Of a stretch of 64,000 nt of DNA, positions 55,220 to 64,000 are shown piece by piece. This DNA comes from Anolis sagrei (Eukaryota; Chordata; Lepidosauria; Squamata; Anolidae), in NCBI RefSeq assembly GCF_037176765.1, contig NC_090034.1:19166375-19230374 (forward strand), written 5' to 3'. A model generated the notes under the pieces. The model was not told the DNA's origin, made no database searches, and saw only the letters and a program-made list of their open reading frames with translations. The first letter of the stretch is position 1. Each line of letters begins with the position of its first letter. A program made the translations under genes and the position numbers.

Positions 55220-56735
55220 CAGTCTTTGAAAGCTTATGCTGCCACCTTCTTTCCCTCAGTTAGTCTCAAAAGGTGCTACAAGATTTCTCTGCACCCAGTT
55301 AAATGCTGTTGTAGAACTAAACATGGGACAAAACTCCCAAGAATTATGCTTAAATACCTGTGGCTTTCATCTCTCTCCATGAATGCATCTGAAGAAATTG
55401 ATGATGTACTAGAGGGGGCACTTTTTTAGGAATTACAACCAGGAGGATTCTGGGATATCTTGACACAACTTGACCGTGAGCTTTGAGGACAACGTACCCT
55501 TTTTATGAAAGAGTTGTGTGAACAATACAGAAGGAAGGCAAAGGCATGCCTTCTTGAACACACTGCGGGATTGCCATTAAGGGCAGCCTTAGATTGACAG
55601 GAGGTGACCCCTTCCTCAACAGGACTGGCTTTCAGGCTCTCTATAGCTTTTTAGGTCACTCTTTGTTTGTTGGACTGAGTAGTCAAAAGAGCTACTATTG
55701 TCTTCCTCTTTGCACAATACTTTTTCTCAGGCTCTGTCAATCTCCCATCAGATGTTTCCCATTGGTGTAAACTTTGCTCTCCTCCAGCCTACTTCCTCTC
55801 TTGTTTCCTTAACATTATGATTCATTTTCATTCCCCTTCAAGTCGTTTCCAAGTTATCACAGCAAACCCATCACAGCATTTTCTTGGCAAAATCATTCAG
55901 AGGAGTTTGCCTTCCTCTGAGGCCATGAGAGTGACATTCGGTGGGTTTCCATGGTTAACAAAAGATTCAAACCCTGTATCTAGAGTTATAATCCAACATA
56001 CAACATCCAAGCCACTGGACTGTGCGGGATCTCTCATCGTTTTTACTTCCAGTCACACTGAGATATTGCTTTCTCCTTTTCCTTGAATTTACGTTTTGGG
56101 ATACCACACTCCTCACTACCGGAGAGGTTTTTCTCACTGTTTTCTAACTTTAAATATTTTGTTACTGTGGGAATATGGATTCTGGGGGTAGTAACAGAGC
56201 AAAGCCATTGTGTGTCAAAGCTTGGAGGAAATCTGCCCAAACCCATTTGTGGTCATAACACAATCAAATAAATGCTGAGTTTTAAGTCAGCTATTATTCA
56301 TTCCCATTGCTTAAACTGGACAGGTAGGGAAGTGAAATGTGGGGAAGTAAAGAGAAAATGAGAATGACGTTAGAAAGAAGTGAGCAATCAGCAAAGGCCT
56401 GGTTAGCTGGGGATGTTTCTCAGCATTTCACAGATGGAAAGCAAAATCGCATAGCCAAGTGACATTGGAAAATGTCCAAAATGGCAAAAATTATTATTGA
56501 AAAAGAACAAACAACCTAAGGAGTTTGCTTTTGCCTGATCCTATTGAAAAGGGTGAGATTCCTCCCATTATTTCCCTCTCCTGTTAATTAAGCCAGTGCA
56601 GTGTAGACTCGTTTTGCATTTTGAATTCACATTTGTTGCCGGTGAAATCTGCAGAGGACAAAAGGAGAAATTGGGAAGAGGAGAGAGAAATTGGGGCATT
56701 TTAAAAGCAGATGGAAACATGGGAGGACAGAAGAG
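55220..56735. other. No gene recognised
   Basis: Non-repetitive by eye. Frames under 90 codons; no ABAT-like peptide found. Confidence 0.4.
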
Positions 56736-56860
56736 TATTTATTTATTTCGGTTACTTCTACCCCGCCCTTCTCACCCCAGAGGAGGACTCAGGGCGGCTT
56801 ACAAAGGCGCAATTCAATGCTGGCATCAACATATCAGTAGAATAAAAACAATATAGAAGC
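56736..56860 (-). mobile_element. L2-like 3' tail
   Basis: TTTATTTATTTCGG, CTACCCCGCCCTTCTCACCC and GACTCAGGGCGGCTTAC. Confidence 0.85.
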
Positions 56861-58500
56861 AATTAAACAATTAACAATCAGTTTCTGCACTGCAACAATA
56901 AAACCAATAAAACCGATTTCACCTAATTAACGTTCAGCGTTCGCCATCTCATAGTCCATAGTAATCTGGACTGTTCCTGGAAAATTGTTGGAAACTATGG
57001 GAAACCAAGGCTATTTATTGGAAATGAGCCATTCAAGTATGGAAGCTTCTAAGTCCACACGTTTTGGGAGGAGAAATTGATATTGATTTGAACTTGGCTA
57101 GGAAACAGAAACCCTCCTATACTTACCAAAGGAACATAATGAAGATTCAGTGAGATGAGTTGACGTCAATATTCATTTCCCTTTGATATTATCACTTTAA
57201 TTCTCAGAATATCCTTGGGCAACAGCCTGCCATGGCAGAACCATACTGTTCAGAACCGCTGCAGATTGTACCCTTTTATATCTGTTTGGACATGTGGAGA
57301 ATTTGGCAGGGAATTTCCTCAACCTCTTCACCACATTTCCACATTCACACACCGTTTCCTGAAAATAAAAATCATCACAGAGCTGTTGTCCCAGACAGTT
57401 GCCATTTCTAATTGTGTGTTGTTGCTTCAGTTCTGCTGGCAAGAGACACACCACGTTATTCAAGGTGACAGCACTCCAAGGCAGGGAGATCTGAAGAACT
57501 GGGCCAGGAAGAGGCAATAAACATCATTCAAGGGTGGAAGGGAAAAGGAGAAACGTTAAAGCAGGAAGGTATTTTATATTCAGTTCTAGAAAACAATGTT
57601 GTGAGCAGTTGTCTTTTGGGCAGCAAGGTCTACTGCAGCCAGGGGCCAGGATTCGGTGCTGTACTTAATTGCATCCCATTGTTTTCGACAAACTCTACAA
57701 TCTCAGTTTTTTCCCCTTCAGTACATTCACACAAAGAAACCCTAAAAAGCCTTCTCGATCTGGAATAGTATCTAGAAATAAGACTGAGTGATACAGGACT
57801 CCTCCATTTATACAACAAAGTAGGTACCAGCGCTCTATCAGAAACTGAAAATGGTTGAGAAGTGGATCCAAATGTATGACTGAACACTAGATGGTTCTGA
57901 GTCAGCTAACAGAGAAAGAAAAAACTGTAAAGACTGATAAAGGAGGAAAGGCTGTAGAGGGTCAAAATAGTGGACCAGGGATTGAAAGTACAGTACATGG
58001 CTATAATTTATTTCTGCTGAAAGAGTGAGATGTCTGAAAGATATGGGAAGTCTTCCTTTGTAATTGGATCATTTGAACGCCTATGCCCCTGTGAAAATGG
58101 AAAACATGGGACACATTTTACTGTACTGTTTTACCAAGACCTTTGAAAACATTATATAAATCCAATTTTAGAAAACATATATTTTGGAGAAATTATGATC
58201 TTTGGAAAGGCATGACTGTGTTAGAAATCATAACATTTTGGAAAAATGATGCCACTACCTTTTGAGAAATGGCATTCACTATAACCTTTTGAGAAAATCA
58301 GGAATCTCTCTGACAAGAGTTAAAAACTCACGTGAGTCAACCTTCTCCTTCATAGTAAATATCCACTAGTATTCATGCAAAGCAATTAGGTTTCTCAGTT
58401 ATTAAACTGATATACCTAAATATCTCTTTGAACTGTTAGGGAGAAACAAATACCAATGTACAAAAACACATATACATATATAGCAGAGTTTCAGAAATGT
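56861..58500. other. No gene or clear repeat recognised
   Basis: Two overlapping frames of about 100 codons on opposite strands at 57197-57520 show no domain. Confidence 0.4.
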
Positions 58501-58509
58501 TATTTCAGT

Positions 58510-59016
58510 TGCACAAAACAATGTACTCTTCCTTAAAACATCTTGGTTTAAATCACACTCTCAAGAGACAAAATAAGTAGACTTCTTTAAAAGTAGCATT
58601 GTTGGTTTATTCACAAACTTCTTGTATTCAGCATACAGGTACATTGCATATCAGTCCAGTTGCAGATAGGATTGGAAGTAGTTTCTCTGTGTAGGTAACA
58701 CAAGGCATCTTTCTCATAATCAACAGTCCATAGTCTAAAGTAACTCTGGTCTGAGAGTCTAATAGTGGCTCTGTCTAGCCTGAAAGTCCAGTTGAGTCTG
58801 AGTCCTGAACAAGGCCAGATATACAGTAAGCAATCTTAATTATATACAAACAAATAGCTAGTGGAGGTTTGAAGAAGTTTGCTATTTCCAACATTACCAG
58901 GGAGATCCATAAAGTTTTATGTTGACTACCTTCTGGCTGACCACCACCCCAACATTACTGCCAAAGCCACTGGCTTTTGTGCAGTAACAATAGCCTGTTG
59001 GCACAAGATGCTGTCA
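58510..59016 (-). mobile_element. Solo LTR fossil, 507 bp
   Basis: Minus strand TGACAGCATC to TTGTGCA, with an AATAAA signal. Flanked by CAGT at 58506-58509 and 59017-59020. The 4-bp duplication and TG...CA ends fit a class I retroviral or Gypsy LTR; no internal region remains. Confidence 0.68.
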
Positions 59017-59154
59017 CAGTTTTAGAAGGTTTTAATATTTATTTTAGTTTCTACTTTTGTCATCAAAGTATTTAAATGTTTAATACTGTTTTATCTATTG
59101 TATTAAATACTGGTTTTTACTCTGCTTTTGGCAGTGTGTCCTAATACCCAAATT

Positions 59155-59335
59155 TATTTATTTATTTATTTAAAACATTTATATTCCGCCCTTCTCACCC
59201 TGCAGGGGACTCAGGGCGGAGCACAACATATATATGGCAAACATTCAATGCCGGACATAAAACCGTAAATATATACAAACATTAAAATCACTTATATTCA
59301 CATTAAAAGTTGCTTAAAAACCATCTCAGGACACC
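59155..59335 (-). mobile_element. L2-like 3' tail
   Basis: TTTATTTATTTATTTAAAAC, TTCCGCCCTTCTCACCC and GGCGGAGCACAACATATAT. Confidence 0.85.
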
Positions 59336-59354
59336 ATTTTGCCTCATTGCACTG

Positions 59355-59406
59355 GTATGTATGTATGTATGTATGTATGTATGAATGTAAGTAAGTATGT
59401 ATGTAA
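59355..59406. repeat. (TATG)n
   Basis: TATG tetramers, later TAAG variants. Confidence 0.9.
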
Positions 59407-59512
59407 TAAATGCATATTATGTTCCTATTTTGAAGTTTGTTCTTTTTTGTGCTGTTTATTGACTGTAGTAATAAATATGCATATATGTGTGTATTACTTA
59501 CTTACTTTACTT

Positions 59513-59674
59513 ATTTAGGCGATCCCTCATAGTCCGAGGATGATGGTCCTCCAAGTGTAGTATCCTGGCGGTGGGTCCGTAGGTGACTGTGGAGCCCTAT
59601 CCTTGATCTGCATCTTCTCCCACAGTGAGGCATCAGTTTCCAGGTGGAGGCGGTCCTGGTCAGGGTTGGCTTGA
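59513..59674 (-). mobile_element. 3' tail of the zinc-finger LINE
   Basis: TTAGGCGATCCCTCATAGTCC, GGTGGGTCCGTAGGTGACTG and TGCATCTTCTCCCACAGTG are the reverse of 32115-32272. Confidence 0.85.
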
Positions 59675-60755
59675 TGTATGTAGGGAGCTTTGAGATGGTT
59701 GAACAGAAGCTCTCCGAAGCTCTAGGTGCCCTTACTGCCTATTACAGGGAAAATCAGCTGATCCCTAACCCATCTAAAACACAGACATGTGCTTTTCATC
59801 TCAAGAAAGACAAGCATCCCGAGCCCTGAGGATCACCTGGGAAGGAATCCCATTGCAGCGCACCCAAATACCTGGGAGTCACCCTGGACTGTTACCTACA
59901 AGAAGCACTGCCCGAACATCAAGCAAAAAGTGGGTGCTAGAAACAATATCATACGAAAGCTGACTGGCACAAGCTGGGGATCACAACCAGATACAGTGAA
60001 GACATCTGCCCTTGCGCTATGCTACTCTGCTGCTGAGTATGCATGCCCAGTGTGGAACACATCTCACCACACTAAAACAGCGGATGTGGCTCTTAATGAG
60101 ACATGCCGCATTATCACAGGGTGTCTGCGCCCTACACCACTGGAGAAATTACACTGTTTAGCCGGTATTGCACCACCTGACATCCGCTGAGAAGTAGCAG
60201 CCAATAATGAAAGGACCAAGGCAGAGACATCTCCAGCCCATCCCCTGTTTGGGTATCAGCCAGCACGTCAACGACTTAAATCAAGCAATAGTATTCTAAG
60301 ATCTACAGAGACACTCGCTGGAACACCTCAGCAAGCAAGAGTCCAAAAGTGGCAGGCTCAAACCCAGAACCTCAATCAATGGCTGATACCAAATGAGAGA
60401 CTCCCCCCTGGGCGCACAGAAGACTGGGCGACTTGGAAGTCGCTGAACAGACTGTGCTCTGGCACCACGAGATGCAGAGCCAACCTCAAGAAATGGGGTC
60501 ACAAAGTGGAATCCACGATATGCAAGTGTGGAGAAGAGCAAACCACAGACCACCTGCTGCAATGCAACCTGAGCCCCGCCACATGCACAATGGAGGACCT
60601 CCTTGCGGCAACACCAGAGGCACTCCCAAGTGGCCAGCTGCTGGTCAAAGGACATTTAATCAACTACCAACCTTGCAAACTCTGTTTTGTCTGTTTGTTA
60701 AAAATTTGTTAAAAGTGTAATACAATTGTCTGGTTGATACTGACACGATAAATAA
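59675..60755 (+). mobile_element. LINE, reverse transcriptase C-terminal region and Zn-knuckle
   Basis: Decayed frames give LGALTAYYRENQLIPNPSKTQ, ALALCYSAAEYACPVWNTS, ALNETCRIITGCLRPTPLEK, LAGIAPPDIR, SGTTRCRANLKKWGHK and CKCGEEQTTDHLLQC. It ends in (AAAT)n. An I- or Jockey-like clade is likely; not decided. A second copy is at 41078-41302. Confidence 0.82.
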
Positions 60756-60759
60756 ATAA

Positions 60760-61485
60760 ATTTAATAGGAGTGATTCTTTTCCCCGGATCTTTTAGGACT
60801 TTTCATCATGGAAGAGAAATGAGAAAATGCCCATAAACATCTTGGTTAGAAGCGGACACCATACTTTCTCATTAGCCTGAAATCCCAAACTTTTGCTTTC
60901 AGCCAGACACATTTAGTTTGCAGAGATTCTATTTCCAGGTTTGCAATTGAGCTTTTCCTTTCCAACTGGAATGCTCCAGAGTTGGGGGGCATTTGTTCTG
61001 GCAGGTGTGAAATGCCAAGCTTTTCCAAACTCTCAACCAATGGTATCGCTACTTATGAAATACCATCGAACGTCAAGAGACAGATAACAAATATTGACAA
61101 AGGCCTCCAATATTCCACCAATGTTTGCATATGGAGACAATATTGAGAAGACATTGAATATCATAGAGAGAGAGAGAAATAGAGACTTTTTTAGCTCTGT
61201 CCTGGATTTCTCAATGATGCTCATTGCAAAACCCGGTTAAGAAGGAAACTGGAAGGGTGACCTGGGGACACTCTGACCCTGTCTGTTTTTTCTCTGGCCA
61301 AGTTCTTTATCGTTCAGTTGTGGCTTAGAAACGAGGTTCCACCTGTCATAAACCCTGGTCATTCTGTCATCCTAGCATTGCAATGAAGAGAAATGCCCAA
61401 GAATGCAAGATTTGCTTCAATTAGAACAAAATAACAACATCATGGCCTGTTTTCTCAGAAGTACTTGCAACCTTAATAAATGAAG
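60760..61485. other. No gene recognised
   Basis: Short AGAG run near 61162-61175. No coding support. Confidence 0.4.
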
Positions 61486-61493
61486 CATTGGAT

Positions 61494-61716
61494 GCATCTA
61501 CACTGTTGAAGTAATGCAGTTTGACACCCCTTTAACTGCCATGGCTCAATGCTATAGGATCCTAGGAGTGGTAGTTTTACAAGGTCTTCAGCATTCTCTG
61601 CCAAAGAGTGTTGGGGCCTCTCCAAACTACAAATCCCAGGATTCCACATCCTTCAGCCATGGCAGTTCAGTGTGGTGTCAAACTGCATTCATTCTGCCGT
61701 GTGGATGCACCCGTAG
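61494..61716. mobile_element. Family-A MITE
   Basis: GATGCATCTACACTGTTGAAG to TGCCGTGTGGATGCACCC with both arms. Confidence 0.88.
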
Positions 61717-61799
61717 AAGTTCAATACGCGACTGATTGTAATTTGGATTTGGAAAAATTAAATTCAAAATCTTTATTACAGCATTCTTTCTTCCATAGA

Positions 61800-62630
61800 A
61801 ATGTGATGATGATGATAATCATTATTATTTACTTGGCTTTCCAATCCTCACCCTAGTTATTATTAGCTATTAAAATGTGTGTGTGTATAGATAGATAGAA
61901 ACTCTGATGAAATCGTTATTACAACATCCATTAAGTCTACCTTAATAGAGGAAAGTGGGACACAAATTATTATTAAATTTATATCAATCAATGATTCATT
62001 ACGGTCTAGGACCAGCACAATATAGAATGGGGCCCAGGTGCCCAAGGAAGGGAATCACAATTCCCAAGTAGGTCAGATAAAAAGCAGATTAAAAACATGT
62101 TATAAAAGAGACAGATTAAAAAAACAAACTAAACTTACAGTTTAAAGTGCAGGTATGAATCTAAAAAGTGGGGGGGGGGGCATCTAATAGGAAATATCAA
62201 ACCACTGGGAGGCTCTAAAGATGGAAGAGAGGGGAGCATTTACAGCATTTCAGTTATTACAAATTACTCTAGCTGTATTCCCAGCTGGAAGTTGCCTAGC
62301 GGAGTCAGTCATCATCCGTCTAATGTTAATTGCTGCTGCACAGAACTTGGCAACACTATGGGTTATTATTAAATTTATATATGAGTCCCCTTGGGGAGAT
62401 AGGGCAGGATATTGATAATAATATTAATAATAATAATAATAATAATTTGTTTATATTATTATTATTATTTAAATAAATTATTATTAATATTATTATTAGT
62501 AGTAGTAATATGGCGTTCAATTTTTCACCCTATCATTGACTGTTAAAGGGAATGTGTGTGTATAGATAGATATTCAGATGAAATTGTTTTTACAACGTTC
62601 ATTGAGTCTCTTTTTGGAAAGGAAAGTGGG

Positions 62631-62666
<36 letters not shown>

Positions 62667-62819
62667 TGCTTGGCCTTCAAATTATCATCCTAGCTGTCAT
62701 TAGTTGTTAAAGGGAATATGTGTGTATGTATAGAAAGATAGATATTCTGATACAATCATTATTGCAACATTACTTGAGTCTCCTTTTAGGAGAGGAAAGT
62801 GAGATTATTATTGTTATTG

Positions 62820-62854
<35 letters not shown>

Positions 62855-62862
62855 TGGTAACA
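61800..62862. repeat. Microsatellite-separated module array, left part
   Basis: A module with CTTGGCCTTCAAAT, ATGTGTGTGTATAGATAGATA, TGATGAAATCGTTATTACAAC and GAGGAAAGTGGGA, with flanking ATT/AAT runs, recurs from about 61830, 62510 and 62665. A stretch near 62380-62420 resembles the composite SINE tail. Confidence 0.75.
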
Positions 62863-63285
62863 ACAAGATTAGTACCCCACAAACAAGATCACTATGCTGG
62901 CTTTTTTATTGGATCACACGTCAGACACTTCCCAAGTGTCTAGGACTGTGATGTATTGGCAAATAATGCGAGCAGATCAATGTAGGGTCGCTTTTTGCAG
63001 CTGACAGATGGTGATTTTGTCAGCACCGATTGTTTTTAAGTGCTGGCCAGGATCTTTAGGCTCTGCACCCAATGTGCCGATCACCACTGGGACCACCTTT
63101 ACTGGCTTGTGCCAGAGTCTTTGCAGTTCGATCTTTAATTCCTCATATGGTGTCAGCTTTTCCAGCTGTTTCTCTTCAATCCTGCTATCGCCTAGGATTG
63201 CAACATTGACAATCCACACTTTCCATGATCGCGAAGTCAGGAATATTGTGCTCCAAAACTCTTGTCAGTCTGAATTTGGAAGTCC
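62820..63285 (-). mobile_element. R4-like LINE 3' end with (ATT)n tail
   Basis: Minus-strand frame 63219-62977 reads IVNVAILGDSRIEEKQLEKL and PYEELKIELQRLWHKPVKVV, the conserved end of the restriction-like endonuclease region; 80 codons are open. Confidence 0.85.
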
Positions 63286-63289
63286 CAGA

Positions 63290-63524
63290 GTATTATTATT
63301 TGAGACACAACAAGATTAGTACACAGCGAACAAGATCACTCTGCTGGCTGTTGTATTGGTTCACACCTCGGACACTTCCCAAGTGTCTAGGACTGTGTGA
63401 TGTATTGGCAAATAATGCGTGCAGATCCTAGTGGGGTGGCCTTTTGTAGCTGACATATGGTAATTTTGTCAGCGCCGATTGTGTTTAAGTGCAGGCCAGG
63501 GTCTTTAGGCACTGCATCATCATC
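63290..63524 (-). mobile_element. Second R4-like LINE 3' end
   Basis: A head-to-tail repeat of the previous feature's 3' part: CACACCTCGGACACTTCCC and GCAGGCCAGGGTCTTTAGG. Confidence 0.85.
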
Positions 63525-63588
63525 ATCATCTTTAGCTTGGCCTTCAAAACATCACCCTTTAGGAGAGGAAAGTGGTATATAAATAAAG

Positions 63589-63627
<39 letters not shown>

Positions 63628-63680
63628 TGATGCTTGGCCTTCAAATCATCACCTTTTAGGAGACAAAAGTGGGATATAAA

Positions 63681-63726
<46 letters not shown>

Positions 63727-64000
63727 GCTTGGCTTTCAAATAATCACCCTTTAGGAGAGGAAAGTAGGATATAAATATTATTGTTGTTATTATTGTTATT
63801 ATTATTAGCTTGGCCTTCAAATCATCACCCTTTAGGAGAGGATAGTAGGATATAAATAAAGATGATAATAATGATGATGATGATGATAATAATAATAATA
63901 ATAATATGCTTGGCCTTCAAATCATCACCTTTTAGGAGAGGAAAGTGGGATATAAATAATAATAATAGCTATATTATAAAAGCTAATAATAATAATTTAT
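63525..64000. repeat. Tandem array of a short module and AAT runs
   Basis: CTTGGCCTTCAAATCATCACC...TTTAGGAGAGGAAAGTGGGATATAAAT occurs from about 63533, 63631, 63727, 63808 and 63909, separated by AAT/GAT runs of different length. Confidence 0.9.

Noticed and set aside
57197-57520. Two overlapping frames of about 100 codons on opposite strands
   Set aside because: No family resemblance; mutual shadows.
49366-64000. Exons of ABAT, the neighbour expected to the right
   Set aside because: No peptide resembling the aminotransferase was seen in any frame; ABAT probably starts beyond the window.

Overview
The window reads as vertebrate, most likely squamate (lizard, possibly iguanian), nuclear DNA. 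The evidence is: CR1 LINEs ending in ATTCTATG repeats, tRNA-derived SINEs of the Sauria and 'Squam' kind, L2, R4-like and Penelope-like retroelements, many foldback hAT-type MITEs, Helitrons with CTAG/hairpin ends, and heavy AAT/GAT microsatellites. Two spliced host genes lie head to head, the order known on human chromosome 16p13. TMEM114 is on the minus strand (4 coding exons, 21444-27989). METTL22 is on the plus strand (first exon at a CpG-rich promoter near 33.6 kb, coding to 49048). I could not recognise any exon of the next expected neighbour, ABAT.

Region by region: 0-21 kb is gene-poor, repeat-dense DNA with two stretches (about 13.4-13.95 and 17.8-18.4 kb) that look non-repetitive and CpG-retaining and could be conserved regulatory DNA. 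21.4-28 kb is TMEM114; its introns carry MITEs, a Sauria SINE, an LTR-like block and an unusual diverged 160-bp tandem array. 28-33.3 kb is intergenic with a 430-bp polypurine tract, L2, R4-like and a third LINE. 33.3-33.65 kb is the METTL22 promoter (RFX X-box, CCAAT, GC boxes, ETS, YY1). 33.6-49.05 kb is METTL22 with many intronic insertions, including a four-deep nest in intron 9. 49.05-64 kb is downstream repeat-rich DNA ending in a microsatellite-separated tandem array.

The two genes are functionally unrelated as far as known. TMEM114 encodes a claudin-superfamily four-pass membrane protein linked to lens biology. METTL22 encodes a seven-beta-strand lysine methyltransferase whose known substrate is KIN/Kin17. 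I found no prokaryotic or phage content, no CRISPR array, no tRNA or rRNA gene, and nothing I would call a new molecular system. The most interesting signals are a possible N-terminal extension of METTL22 encoded by exon 1, repeated insertion of one foldback MITE family into one site of another, sharing of an internal module between hAT-like elements and a Helitron, and several nests with target-site duplications that give a relative age order. All exon boundaries were read by eye from splice sites and frame continuity.
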